From assembly GCA_017847725.1 (NCBI GenBank), contig JAGAXW010000025.1, positions 68,067 to 132,066 on the forward strand: a stretch of DNA of 64,000 bases, read 5' to 3'. A program made the translations under genes and the position numbers. Positions 37,001 through 45,403 of the stretch are shown in pieces. Origin of the DNA: Prevotella sp. Its GTDB lineage: Bacteria > Bacteroidota > Bacteroidia > Bacteroidales > Bacteroidaceae. Under the pieces are notes generated by a model that ran no database searches, was not told the DNA's origin, and worked only from the letters and a program-made list of their open reading frames with translations. How positions within the stretch are numbered: the stretch's first letter is position 1; each line of letters begins with the position of its first letter.

Positions 37001-37834
37001 GAACATGACGTAGACGTCGCCCATGCGCACAATCTGGGCGTCGCCCGTGATGATGCCTGGTGCCTCGTGGCTGTAGACGGGGTTCTGGCGGTAGCGCTTC
37101 CACTTCTTCAGGTCGTTGGAGAGGGCAATGCCGATGCGCTCGGCCTTGAGGTTGTTGGCCGGGTTGACGCCGCCGGCGTTGTAGAACATCAGGAAGCGGC
37201 TGCCGAGGGTCTTCTGCGGGTCGTCGTAGATGGTGCTCTTATACTGCGTGAGCTTCTCCCACCACTGGGCGTCCTTGTCGTCGATGGAGAGCAGGGGCTT
37301 GTCGGCCGACTGCCACTCGTGGGCCTGAGCGACATTGCCCTGCGTCCACGCCAGTCCGATGTGCAGCGGTTCGCGCACGGCCTCGTAGCCGGTGCCGTGG
37401 CCGCCGATATAGGTCATCCAGTAGTTCTTCTTGTATTTCGCGATGGCATAGCTGCCGCCCCACGTCCAGTCGATGAGTGCCGGGAAACCGCCGCGCTGGT
37501 TCATGTCCCACCCGTCGGCCTTGTAGGAGAGCAGGCGCCCCTGGGTCTGCCAGTGCAGCAAGTCGTCGCTGCTGGCGAGCCACGTCTCGTAGCCGCGCCC
37601 GTCGTGTCCATCCTTGCCGTTGTAGACGACGTAGGTCATCATCCACTTGCCGTCCGCGCGGAACACCGTGGGGCAGTCTATCTTGTGGTAGTTGTCCGCA
37701 GGGGCCACCACCATGCCGTATTTATAGGGTGTGCGTACCTCGTCGTAGATGCGCTGCATCTGCTGTTGGCTGATATCTTGTGCCGCTACGGCGAGACTCG
37801 CGAGAACTAATAGCGCAGTCAGTTTTGTCTTCAT
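34019..37834 (-). CDS. Trimodular exported glycosidase: beta-propeller + GH2 + malectin-like domain
   Basis: A 1271-residue enzyme with signal peptide MKTKLTALLVLASLAVAAQ. Residues about 25-365 resemble a five-bladed beta-propeller glycosidase (GH43/GH117/GH137-like: CPTVFRADGKWMMTYVVYNG, SDDLLHWQ, GDAQIVRMGDVYVMFYF). From about 378 comes a GH2 enzyme: jelly-roll domain, immunoglobulin-like domain and TIM barrel, with the probable acid/base in WGLQNESVLP near 760 and the nucleophile in NGEYGAW near 834. Residues about 973-1131 look malectin-like. The layout matches the GH137-GH2 protein of the B. thetaiotaomicron rhamnogalacturonan-II degradome (beta-L-arabinofuranosidase plus beta-glucuronidase). 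It is last in its operon, 12 bp after the preceding gene. Confidence 0.75.
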   Translation of the reverse strand: MKTKLTALLVLASLAVAAQDISQQQMQRIYDEVRTPYKYGMVVAPADNYHKIDCPTVFRADGKWMMTYVVYNGKDGHDGRGYETWLASSDDLLHWQTQGRLLSYKADGWDMNQRGGFPALIDWTWGGSYAIAKYKKNYWMTYIGGHGTGYEAVREPLHIGLAWTQGNVAQAHEWQSADKPLLSIDDKDAQWWEKLTQYKSTIYDDPQKTLGSRFLMFYNAGGVNPANNLKAERIGIALSNDLKKWKRYRQNPVYSHEAPGIITGDAQIVRMGDVYVMFYFSAYNPARKYNAYNTFAVSRDLIHWQDWTGADLIVPSKPYDEMFAHKSYVVKHDGVVYHFYCAVNNDQQRGIAVATSVPMGRSAVGFPAPERKGRRTTTLLNDGWQARATAGRDTTVATVSLPHNFDDYYGYRQLRHGNLHGTAIYNKVFDCEKREGRRYFLQFEGVGTYATVTLNGHRYPKELVGRTVWTLDVTDHLRNGSNRLTVDVDHPAMQTASPWVCGGCSSEWGFSEGSQPFGIFRPVSLVETDAVRIEPFGVHIWNNAACDSVFIETEVKNYTREAQTIELVNKFTLASGKQVFRHAATLTLAAGQSQTLRHAERIEGAHRWSLADPYLYTLTTMVKREGKTTDEVRTPFGIRCVSWPVLRKDGDHRFYLNGTPTFINGTCEYEHLLGQSHAFSPEQIRSRVKQIRNAGFNAFREAHQPHNLLYQQLFDEQGMLFWSQFSAHIWYDTPQFRDNFKRLLVRWIKERRNSPSVILWGLQNESVLPKAFAQECANIIRSLDPTCRDQRAITTCNGGEGTDWNVIQNWSGTYGGSADNYDNELSRPEQLLNGEYGAWRTLDLHGDAKYSEESFTRLLEKKAQLAEKAFADTIPDGSPSGNSGVCGHFQWIFNSHDNPGRVQPDGALRRVDKIGPINYKGLVTTWEEPTEAYYMYRRRYAAAPATGTLPVAADRNRDLVKGADGYHYLYRINCGGDAFTDEYGQQWVADDTLFSHSWGQDFEGVNALQASQRRITADIRGTRSDELFQHFRYGRHRLWYDLPVADGDYRVELYFVEPWHGRDASETADYEGLRIFDVAVNGQTVVDDLDPWAEAGYCGSLKRVVTAKAKDGRLHISFPEVKAGQALICGIAVASLRPTPTASRPSSIVWSRLDTDTIAKLPKEELPKDTEARPATICQPTKTGTFVIKPGLGQEYALRFRYKNTTGQPVSARMTLTDSKRTVLVDRVVTFPPTPNKFKMLSTTTGTQINAGTYTLHVDTRDVEFKELEIQ

Positions 37835-37846
37835 CGTTTCTTACTC

Positions 37847-40555
37847 TTATTTTTGGAACAGCCAGTCTACTTCGCCCGAGGGACCGTTGAGGCCACAGTC
37901 GCGCGGCTTGATGTCGTCGCCAGTGAAGCCGGCAACCATCAGGATGCCCTTCGGCAGGCGCAGCGTCTGCCGACCTGCGGGCAGCGTGTATTGGTGGATA
38001 TTGACCTTCGGCATTTGGACGATGCTGATGGCATTGGTGAGGACAGGCTCGGCTTGTCCGTACTCGTTGCCGGTGGCGTCAATCTCCAGCTTGGGTGCCT
38101 TGGCAAACTTGGTGTCGTCGTCCTTGAAGAGGCCGACGAGCAGCTTGACGGGCTTGTCGCTCTCAAACGCGATGGTGGTGCCGACGATGCGCGTGGTGTC
38201 GCGGTTGAGCACCAGGGCCTGCAGACCGGCCAGCTCGGGAGCGATGGAGTCGACGGGGGTGTCGGGACGGTTCTCGAAGAGGATGGCACCCTTCCGGAGG
38301 GGCACCATCGTGCCGGCGTAGGATACCTTGGCGGGCTGCAGGGGCTGTATCTTGACGTTGGTCTGGGCTACGGGGTTCTTCAGCTTTTGCAGGTTCTCCT
38401 TGAAGGCGTCGAGCTCGGCCTGGTAGACCACAGCGAGCTCAGACCACGTCTTCATCTTACCGCCGTCGCCACCCACGGGGATGCGGCGCTGGGCTGTCTG
38501 CATCGAGTTGGCGTAGAGATACCAGTCGTCCGTCATGCGGCTTAGGTCGTACCAGATGCTGAGGCTCTGCTCGAGCCATACGACGGCTGTCTCCAGGTGG
38601 GCGATGTCGTGTGTCCACTTGTAGCGCAGCACTTCGGCAGCAGCACGCACCTTCAGCTGGAAGGCCTTGGCAAACGAGGCATAGCAGAGGATGTCGTTCC
38701 ACACGCGCTGGTATTCGTCGGCATGGCGGGTGGCCTTGGCGGCAGCGGCCCCCATCTCCACGAGGGCACGGTCACCGTGGTTTACGCACTGGTCGACGAT
38801 GTCGAAGGGCAGTTCGCCCTGATGGGGCTGTCCCTTGTATTCCTTTTCGATGTACTCGATAAGTTTCTCACCCTGGGGGCCGCAGCTCTCATAGAAGCCT
38901 GGATAGATGGTGTACTTGTAGGGATTCACCAGCTCGCCCATCGTCATGCCGAGGAGCAACGTCTGTCGGTTGCCCTCGGTGATGCCGAAGCGGCGTAGCA
39001 GTTTGGGGGCTATCTCGCCCGCCTCGTCGTAGGCGTTGAGCACGTGGCCGGCGCTGATGGTGTCGATGCCGTAGTAGTCGGCCAGCGTCTGCTTCCAGTA
39101 GCTCTTGTCCTCGCCGCGCCCGTCGTTCCATGCATAGCGGCCCCATGCCTTATACCACATCCAGTCGCGGTCCAGTTGCTTCAGGCGCTTGCCGTCGGGC
39201 AGCCGGTCGGCGGTGTAGGGCCAGTCCCAGTAGGAGGCCTGCGGGTAGAGGTGCAGCCCTCGGGAGTGGTGCACGCGGTGCATGGCCTGTACGGTCTTCT
39301 CGATGAAGGCGGGACTGGACCAGCGCCACGGCTCCAGATTGGCCAGGATGTGTACGTTGTCGATGTGGATGGGGGCGGCGGCAGCGAGCTGTCGGTGCGT
39401 CTCGCCCCACGGGCCGCCCGGCTCGTAGGTGGTCAGGCTCTCGCCCGTGTATTTCGACATGGTGTAGATGTTGGGATAGAGGGGCAGCGACTCCTTCAGC
39501 ACCAGTGGCCCGTCGGTGTCGTGCGAGCGCAGCACGATGGGGGGCAGCCCCACCCCCGACCCCTCCCCTGTAGGGAGGGGAGCTTCCGGCGCGCAGACTC
39601 CCCTCCCTACAGGGGAGGGGTCGGGGGTGGGGCTGCGCAGGCCGTCAAGAATGCCGGGGATGATGGTTTCCTTCATCCACTTCACGTCGTCGTCGATGGT
39701 GGCCATGGCCTCGCCGAGGCATACCAGCAGGCCGACGTTGGGATAGTTCTTGATGAAGGCGGCTATCGACTTGCGTGTGTAGTCGCTGATGAGCGGCGTG
39801 ATGGGGCGGTGGCGGTCTTGCGTCTTCAGACCGTAGTGGTCGGCGAAGGGCTTGCTGAGGATGATGTTATAGAACATCTGGATGACCCAGATGCCGCGCT
39901 TGTCGGCCTCGTGGGTCAGGAACGAGAACATATCGACGTTCTTCTTGAAGGTTGCCTCGTCGACCTCCAGGGCGAAGGGGTAGTCCTTCAGCTTGACCAG
40001 CGAGGCGAAGGGGTGGCCGTTCCAGAGGTAGAGCGAGTTGTACTTGTTCTCCACCATCATGTCGAGGTATTTGATCCACTCCGCCTTGTCGTAGAACCAG
40101 GGGAAGTTCTTGGGCGTGTAGGGATATTCGTAGACTCCGTGACCGGGCAGGTAGACGGTCTTCTGCAGTCCGATGCATGTGCCGCGCATCGCCATGCCTG
40201 GTTGCTCCGTGACGGGCTTGATGTCCAGTGAGCCGGCCTGCTTGACGCGGTCGGTCAGTTCCACACAGCCGTAGATGACTCCCGTGGCGTCGTTGCCGCG
40301 AACGGTGATGCCCTTCTTGCTGCGCTCAATGGTGTAGCCTTCGGCAGCGCCACCCGTGGCGACCGTCAGTGTAATGTTGCAGTCGGCTTTCTTGTTGCCG
40401 ACGGAATAGCCCATCTCCGTCAACTTTTTCTGCAGATACTGTGCGGCATACTGTTCGCGTGCCGAGGCCTTTTTGCTGGTCTGGATGCTGACACGCTGAG
40501 CCACAACCGTTACTGTCAGGCAGGCGAGAAGTAAAAGGGCTGATAGTCTTTTCAT
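37847..40555 (-). CDS. Exported GH67N/GH20b-type glycosidase (candidate alpha-galacturonidase)
   Basis: A 902-residue protein with signal peptide MKRLSALLLLACLTVTVVAQ. Residues about 25-115 form a GH20b/GH67N-type domain (ending GVIYGCVELTDRV). A TIM barrel follows (WIKYLDMMVENKYNSLYLWNG; GIWVIQMFYNIILSK), then a helical region and a C-terminal beta-sandwich. It is next to the beta-propeller-GH2 gene; in the B. thetaiotaomicron RG-II locus the gene beside the GH137-GH2 gene encodes the GH138 alpha-galacturonidase, so that family is the leading guess. Other alpha-glucuronidase-like families remain possible. A GC-rich palindrome inserted in frame adds about 31 residues near 306-337. Confidence 0.62.
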   Translation of the reverse strand: MKRLSALLLLACLTVTVVAQRVSIQTSKKASAREQYAAQYLQKKLTEMGYSVGNKKADCNITLTVATGGAAEGYTIERSKKGITVRGNDATGVIYGCVELTDRVKQAGSLDIKPVTEQPGMAMRGTCIGLQKTVYLPGHGVYEYPYTPKNFPWFYDKAEWIKYLDMMVENKYNSLYLWNGHPFASLVKLKDYPFALEVDEATFKKNVDMFSFLTHEADKRGIWVIQMFYNIILSKPFADHYGLKTQDRHRPITPLISDYTRKSIAAFIKNYPNVGLLVCLGEAMATIDDDVKWMKETIIPGILDGLRSPTPDPSPVGRGVCAPEAPLPTGEGSGVGLPPIVLRSHDTDGPLVLKESLPLYPNIYTMSKYTGESLTTYEPGGPWGETHRQLAAAAPIHIDNVHILANLEPWRWSSPAFIEKTVQAMHRVHHSRGLHLYPQASYWDWPYTADRLPDGKRLKQLDRDWMWYKAWGRYAWNDGRGEDKSYWKQTLADYYGIDTISAGHVLNAYDEAGEIAPKLLRRFGITEGNRQTLLLGMTMGELVNPYKYTIYPGFYESCGPQGEKLIEYIEKEYKGQPHQGELPFDIVDQCVNHGDRALVEMGAAAAKATRHADEYQRVWNDILCYASFAKAFQLKVRAAAEVLRYKWTHDIAHLETAVVWLEQSLSIWYDLSRMTDDWYLYANSMQTAQRRIPVGGDGGKMKTWSELAVVYQAELDAFKENLQKLKNPVAQTNVKIQPLQPAKVSYAGTMVPLRKGAILFENRPDTPVDSIAPELAGLQALVLNRDTTRIVGTTIAFESDKPVKLLVGLFKDDDTKFAKAPKLEIDATGNEYGQAEPVLTNAISIVQMPKVNIHQYTLPAGRQTLRLPKGILMVAGFTGDDIKPRDCGLNGPSGEVDWLFQK
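39544..39636. repeat. GC-rich palindromic element inserted in glycosidase gene
   Basis: Two perfect inverted 39-bp arms (39544-39582 and 39598-39636) separated by 15 bp. Each arm holds the core CCCCTCCC(T/C)(G/A)TAGGGAGGGG-type palindrome, so the whole is a palindrome of palindromes. It is 93 bp (31 codons), keeps frame, and encodes a Pro/Gly-rich stretch (PTPDPSPVGRG, PLPTGEGSGVG). Confidence 0.9.
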
Positions 40556-40570
40556 GATTCTAAGTAGTTA

Positions 40571-41206
40571 TTATTTCTTGTTTTTCTTGATCCGCTGGAC
40601 GTATGCTCGGTAGATGGTGCGCCAGTCGCGTCCGCTGTTGGTGAAATACTGCTCGTTCTTGGTCTTGAATATTTCGAAGATGGCCGATATCTCCTTCATG
40701 TTCTTGTAGTCAATTGCCATCAGGCGGGCCTCCTTCAGGTTGTTCATCAGATAGGCCTCGTCATCGGCTGTCATGTCGGGGACAATCTCCTTGTAGGCCT
40801 TCATGGTGAAGGCCACCTTCCCCACAGTATAGCAATCCAGGATATGCTCTACCTGCTCTGGCGTGAGGTCGGCATTCAGTCCGTCCAGCAGTTGCTGGCG
40901 GATAGAGGCCGGCTGCGATGAGTCGGCAATCACCTGGCGCTCCAGTGCTGACAGCTTCTTGCCTGTCTGCGGATTGATGGCCCCGTCGGGAATCATGTCC
41001 GCATGCTTGTTGTGCCAGTCGCGGATTGCTGCCAGATGCTTGGCTATCACTTGTGTCACCCGTTCTTCCTTGGCTTTGTCGCCCAGCTGCAGCTGACTTA
41101 CCCAGTCGGCAGCTTTCTTCTGGCTTCCTTCGTCAATCACCTGTGACCAGGTACTGTTGGTCATGCATAGCGTGAGTATGAGAACTAATAAGATTTTTTT
41201 TGTCAT
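40571..41206 (-). CDS. DUF3826 exported protein
   Basis: A 211-residue protein with signal peptide MTKKILLVLILTLCMTNSTWSQ, then a mostly helical domain (DKAKEERVTQVIAKHLAAIRDWHN; LTPEQVEHILDCYTVGKV). DUF3826 proteins are small periplasmic proteins found in pectin-type utilisation loci in Bacteroidetes; no activity is established to my knowledge. It is placed between the GH78-sialidase fold gene (33 bp upstream) and the GH67N-type gene (15 bp downstream), so it is part of the operon. A binding or accessory role is more likely than catalysis. Confidence 0.75.
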   Translation of the reverse strand: MTKKILLVLILTLCMTNSTWSQVIDEGSQKKAADWVSQLQLGDKAKEERVTQVIAKHLAAIRDWHNKHADMIPDGAINPQTGKKLSALERQVIADSSQPASIRQQLLDGLNADLTPEQVEHILDCYTVGKVAFTMKAYKEIVPDMTADDEAYLMNNLKEARLMAIDYKNMKEISAIFEIFKTKNEQYFTNSGRDWRTIYRAYVQRIKKNKK

Positions 41207-41239
41207 GATTTTAATAATAGTTATGTCTTTGTGTGATGA

Positions 41240-44200
41240 TTATAACAACTTAGGGTCAATCTCCTTGTAGGCCATGCGCAGGCGGCGCCAGGTGTAGACG
41301 ACATGCAACTTGCCGTCCTTGCCCTGGATGATGGCGGGATAGGAGTATTGGCTGATGGGCGAGTTTTCGAGTGTCAGGGCGTGGCGCCAGTGGGTACCGT
41401 CGTCGCTGACGGCGATGGAGAGGGGGGTGCGCACGCCCTTCTTCGTGGCGGGCAAGGTCTCGAAGTTGTTGTAGACGAGCACGTGGCGACCGTCGCTGAG
41501 GGTGACGGCATCGGTGCCGCTTTGGTTGTTGGCAACGTCAAGTAGCGTGACGGGGGTCCAGGTGTCGCCGTTGTCTGACGAGAACGAGGTACCTATCCGT
41601 CCGTTGCGGGTGCGCATCAGCACCTGCAGACGACCGTCTTTCAGCTTCAGGATGCTGGGCTGGATGCAGTCGATGGGATGGCGGCCGTCGGCGGCAGCCT
41701 GGCCTCCGGCATCGGGGGCCTCGATGTCCTCATGCTTGCCCGACGGTGTAGCGCCGGGCGTGTTGGCCTTCATGTCCTCGGTGCGCATGGCGAGTTCGGC
41801 CTTGACGGGACCAACGTATTTCCACTCCTTGGTCTTCAGGTCGTAGATTTCCATGTGGAACTTCCAGCCGTTGCCCTCCGTGCTCGACGGACAGAGCAGG
41901 CGGCCGTCAATGATTTCGGGTTTGTTCTTGACGGGGCCGAGGAATCCCTTGGGCAGCGGCTCTTTGTTGCTCCAGGTGCGCCCGCCGTCTTTCGACTTGG
42001 CGAGCCAGCCCGTCCAGTCGGCCACCTTGAGACCTATCTTGAAGAACAGCCATAGCTCGCCGTTGGGCATCTCCGTGATGACGGGGTTCCAGCAGGCCTT
42101 TCTCCTCTGGTTGACTGTGACATTCCCCCGGCTGACGGGACCTGCAGAGGCTGGGGTGCTCTCGGCGGTGATGCCGGCTATCTCGGCTTCTGGCGTATTC
42201 AGGGTGAAGACGCCGTCGGCGGCGAGGATGGGCTGGCTCCATGTCTTGGAGCCCTTCTTCTTGATGCTCACCCAGATGCAGACGTCGGGGTTGCGCTCAT
42301 GCTTGCCGCCAAAGTAGGTGGCTACGAGGTCACCCTTCTTCGTCTCGACGATGCTGGCCGAGTGACACTGGGGGAAGGAGGCTTGGGCATAGAGGAACTC
42401 GTCCTTCACGATGGCGGCATTGGCGGTGGGTATGTCGCAGTAGAAATTGTAGCTGCCTGAGCCGATGGTCTTCACCGTGCCGTCGGGCAGGTAGACGTCA
42501 GCCGTCGTGTTGCATGGAATGAGAACGTGCCAGTCGATGTGGCGTTGCGCTTTCTTCCACTCGCTATGAATGTCGCCGTAGGGAGAATGGAAGATGGCTC
42601 TTGCGCTTTCGCAGCCCTGAATGCCGAAGTCGGGTTTCAGTATGATGTGCTTGTAGGCGGTAGCGACGGAGGAACCGTTGCTCGCAGACTGGGGGGATGG
42701 GGCCGCGGCCTGGCGGATGCCGCCAAGATACTGATAGCACCAGGTGAGCAGGTCGCCGAGCAGCATGACGTGGTTGCCGCTGTTCATGCGGGGACTGGCC
42801 TTGTCGCCGTTCCACAGTTCCCACGTGGTGGTGGCGCCGTTCTCGGCCATGTAGCCCCATGAGGGGTAGCTCTTTTGGGTGGCTATCATGTAGGCAATGT
42901 CGCTGAAACCGTTGTCGCTGAGGCCGCGCAGCAGCCATGAGATGCCGATGACGCCGCAGGGCACATGGGCGTTGTTCTTGATGATGATGTTCTCGACGAC
43001 GTTCTTCACCACCTCCTCACGGCAGTCATCGGGCACGATGCCGAAGGAGAGTGCCAGGAGGTTGGCCGTGGCAGTGTTGTTGCCGTAGAACACGCTGTCG
43101 GGGTAGAGCACATGGCCCGGGCGGGGCGACGTGCCACGACGGACGGTCAGGAAGTGGCGGTTGAAGTCGCGCATCATCTGTTCGCGCAGGGGGCACCAGT
43201 GGTCGGCCTCGCAGCCCCACTGCTCCATGAGCTGCATGGTGCGGATGATGTAGGCCGTGGAGATAAGTGCCACATCCGTCTTGCGTGCCGGGTCTTGCGA
43301 ATGGATGAGTTCCAGCTTCTCGGGTGGCACGCACCAGTCGCCGTACTTACCGCAGTGGATGATACCGTCCTTGCTGTACTCCTCGATGATATGGTTGACC
43401 CACTTCTTGATATAGGGGTAGGAGCGGTCGATGGCCTCGCGGTTGCCGAACTGCCGCCACAGCATGTCGCAGCCGAAGGGCAGGGCGGCGGCCCAGGTCA
43501 CGTCGTCGCTGTAGTAGTTCCAGAAGGCCGGAGCCACGTCGGGGATGCAGCCGTCGGAGCGCTGCGCCTCGCAGATGTCGCGCATCCACTTGGTGTAGAG
43601 GCGCTCGTTTAGGGCCACGAAGCTCTCGCCGAGGCTTCCCATGGTGCGGTCGCCCAACCAGGGTTGGCGCTCGTCGCGTTGCGGACAGTCGACGGGCATG
43701 CCCTTGTAGTTGGCGGCAATGCCCATACAGGCATTCTGCACCACCTTATTTAATATAGTATCGCTGCAACTGAAGCTGTACGGATAAACGGCAATGCCGT
43801 CGTACACCTCCTCGGCCACGAGCTGGCGGGCGTCGAGGTCTTTGATGCCCGACACCTCGACGTAGCGGAAGCCGTGGTAGACAAACGTCGGTCGCCAGGC
43901 GCGGTCGTGGTTCCACTCTTTGGTAACAGGCTCTTGGCCGTTGCAGACGTAGACGTCGGTAGACCGTGCATTGCGCAGGTTCTCGGTATAGAGCGTGCCG
44001 TCGGTGTTCAGCTTCTCGGCATAGCGCACACGAATGGTGTCGCCCGCCTTGCCGTGGGGCATCAGCGACACCCATCCCGCCATGTTCTGGCCGAAGTCGA
44101 TGACGTAGGTGTCAGGCTTGCCGGGCAGGGGCTTCAGTTCCTTCCACTCTACGGGGCCGGGGATGGTCTTGGTCGGCTTCATCAGGTTGTGATAGCTCTG

Positions 44201-45316
44201 CACCAGCATGCTCGGCGTCATCTGTCCGCGCAGCTGACCGGTGGGGATGTCGGTGCGCTGGGCCTTGAGCCACTGGCTGTCGTCGTAGCCCACCTCGGCC
44301 CAGCCGGCCATCTCCATGCGAGCGTCGTACTCCTCGCCGTCATACTCGTTGTTCGAGCGGATGGGGCCGTTGGCCGTCACCTTCCAGCCCTTGTCGTCGG
44401 TCTGCAGGCGCTGAGTGGTGCCGTCGTCATACTCCACGATGACGTTGATGCGGCACTTGGGCAGTCCGAAGACGGGTATCTTGTAGGGCTTGTGCTGCTG
44501 CATGGGGAAGTAGCGGCCGTTGCCGAGGATGATGCCGAGGCAGACGGATCCAGACCCAGCAGCCCCACCCCCGGCCCCTCCCCCGTAGGGAGGGGTGTCG
44601 TTGGTGAGGGCCTTGGTGACGTCGTAGGTGTTGTAGTAGATGGTCTTGCGGTAGTCGCTGGGGACGGGGGTGAGCACGTCGCGACCGATGCGCTGACCGT
44701 TGACGTAGAACTCGTAAAGACCCAGTCCGGCCACGAAGGCGGTGGCACGCTTGACCTTTGCCTGCTTCAGTTCAAACTCTTTGCGCAGGTAGCGGGCGGC
44801 CATTCGGGTGTGGAAACCACGCTCCTCGCCGGGCTGCAGGCTTTCCAATCCTATCCAGTAGCCCTTCCATTTCGACTCGTTGAGCAGGCCCGTGCTGAAG
44901 TAGTTGGTGTTATGGTTCCAGCCGGTCTCACCCTTGTTGGTCTTCACACGGACGTTCCACCAACAGTGACGGTTGCTGCCCAGCGGCTTGCCGGCGTAGG
45001 GAATCCACAATTGCTCGTCGCTCTCCACCCAACCCGTGTCCCAAAGGTCGCCCTCTCCGGATTTTATCTTCTCGTACGTAGAGGAGACGATGATTTGATA
45101 GGCCGTCTGGCGCACATCTTTCTCTTTGTAATGGTCGTTGAGCACCCACGAGAATCGGGGCTTGTCGGTGTCGATGCCTAACGGATTGGTCATGTTCTCC
45201 ACGCGTAGTCCGACGACATTGACAGACCCTCCCCCATGTCCCTTCTTTGCAGGGAGGGGAGTGGTTAGTAAGAGCGCAAGAATCGTCACTAAATATTTTA
45301 TGTTTCTCATCGTCAT
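41240..45316 (-). CDS. Fusion of GH78 alpha-L-rhamnosidase and sialidase-fold (BNR) domain
   Basis: A 1358-residue exported enzyme. The N-terminal 930 residues have all parts of GH78: DKPRFSWVL at the first beta domain, ENMTNPLGIDTDKPRF, and the (alpha/alpha)6 barrel with CPQRDERQPWLGDR near 543, then the C-terminal beta domain. From about 972 a six-bladed sialidase-like propeller follows, with YFGGKHERNPDVCIWVS, Asp-boxes SKDGGRTW near 1105 and SSDNGDTW near 1245, and YPAIIQGKDGKLHVVYTW. Such a pair could remove rhamnose and then the ulosonic acid it caps. A signal peptide at 1-24 is followed by a glycine-rich junction. A palindromic repeat arm is inserted near residues 240-253. Confidence 0.82.
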   Translation of the reverse strand: MTMRNIKYLVTILALLLTTPLPAKKGHGGGSVNVVGLRVENMTNPLGIDTDKPRFSWVLNDHYKEKDVRQTAYQIIVSSTYEKIKSGEGDLWDTGWVESDEQLWIPYAGKPLGSNRHCWWNVRVKTNKGETGWNHNTNYFSTGLLNESKWKGYWIGLESLQPGEERGFHTRMAARYLRKEFELKQAKVKRATAFVAGLGLYEFYVNGQRIGRDVLTPVPSDYRKTIYYNTYDVTKALTNDTPPYGGGAGGGAAGSGSVCLGIILGNGRYFPMQQHKPYKIPVFGLPKCRINVIVEYDDGTTQRLQTDDKGWKVTANGPIRSNNEYDGEEYDARMEMAGWAEVGYDDSQWLKAQRTDIPTGQLRGQMTPSMLVQSYHNLMKPTKTIPGPVEWKELKPLPGKPDTYVIDFGQNMAGWVSLMPHGKAGDTIRVRYAEKLNTDGTLYTENLRNARSTDVYVCNGQEPVTKEWNHDRAWRPTFVYHGFRYVEVSGIKDLDARQLVAEEVYDGIAVYPYSFSCSDTILNKVVQNACMGIAANYKGMPVDCPQRDERQPWLGDRTMGSLGESFVALNERLYTKWMRDICEAQRSDGCIPDVAPAFWNYYSDDVTWAAALPFGCDMLWRQFGNREAIDRSYPYIKKWVNHIIEEYSKDGIIHCGKYGDWCVPPEKLELIHSQDPARKTDVALISTAYIIRTMQLMEQWGCEADHWCPLREQMMRDFNRHFLTVRRGTSPRPGHVLYPDSVFYGNNTATANLLALSFGIVPDDCREEVVKNVVENIIIKNNAHVPCGVIGISWLLRGLSDNGFSDIAYMIATQKSYPSWGYMAENGATTTWELWNGDKASPRMNSGNHVMLLGDLLTWCYQYLGGIRQAAAPSPQSASNGSSVATAYKHIILKPDFGIQGCESARAIFHSPYGDIHSEWKKAQRHIDWHVLIPCNTTADVYLPDGTVKTIGSGSYNFYCDIPTANAAIVKDEFLYAQASFPQCHSASIVETKKGDLVATYFGGKHERNPDVCIWVSIKKKGSKTWSQPILAADGVFTLNTPEAEIAGITAESTPASAGPVSRGNVTVNQRRKACWNPVITEMPNGELWLFFKIGLKVADWTGWLAKSKDGGRTWSNKEPLPKGFLGPVKNKPEIIDGRLLCPSSTEGNGWKFHMEIYDLKTKEWKYVGPVKAELAMRTEDMKANTPGATPSGKHEDIEAPDAGGQAAADGRHPIDCIQPSILKLKDGRLQVLMRTRNGRIGTSFSSDNGDTWTPVTLLDVANNQSGTDAVTLSDGRHVLVYNNFETLPATKKGVRTPLSIAVSDDGTHWRHALTLENSPISQYSYPAIIQGKDGKLHVVYTWRRLRMAYKEIDPKLL
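44559..44597. repeat. Single arm of GC-rich repeat inside GH78-BNR gene
   Basis: A 39-bp segment with the same order of motifs as the arm at 39544-39582 (GCAGCCCCACCCCCG, then CCCCTCCCCCGTAGGGAGGGG). It is in frame and encodes the glycine-rich PPYGGGAGGGAAG. Confidence 0.85.
45226..45255. repeat. Decayed GC-rich repeat at signal-peptide junction of GH78-BNR gene
   Basis: CCCTCCCCC and GGGAGGGG flank 15 bases, an imperfect version of the palindrome, exactly where the signal peptide meets the mature protein (residues about 20-31). Confidence 0.5.
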
Positions 45317-45364
45317 ATATTGCTGGGTTTTATTACATCTACTTACAATGTCTATCGCTATCTA

Positions 45365-45403
45365 CTCCCCTCCCTACAGGGGAGGGGCGGGGGGAGGGGC
45401 TTC
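45365..45403. repeat. GC-rich repeat between GH140 and GH78-BNR genes
   Basis: Contains the core CTCCCCTCCCTACAGGGGAG plus a G-rich tail, matching the arm at 39598-39636 except in the tail. It directly abuts the GH140 stop codon, in the 87-bp gap before the next gene. Confidence 0.85.

Noticed and set aside
36017-37810. 597-codon plus-strand frame antisense to the propeller-GH2 gene
   Set aside because: Val/Gly/Ala-rich translation without recognisable domain; produced by codon bias of the real minus-strand gene.
39544-39636. Rho-independent terminator within the 902-residue enzyme gene
   Set aside because: The stem is strong but there is no T-tract on either strand, and the reading frame continues through it.
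43874-45181. 435-codon plus-strand frame antisense to the GH78-BNR gene
   Set aside because: Same reason; the GH78 motifs on the minus strand are unambiguous.
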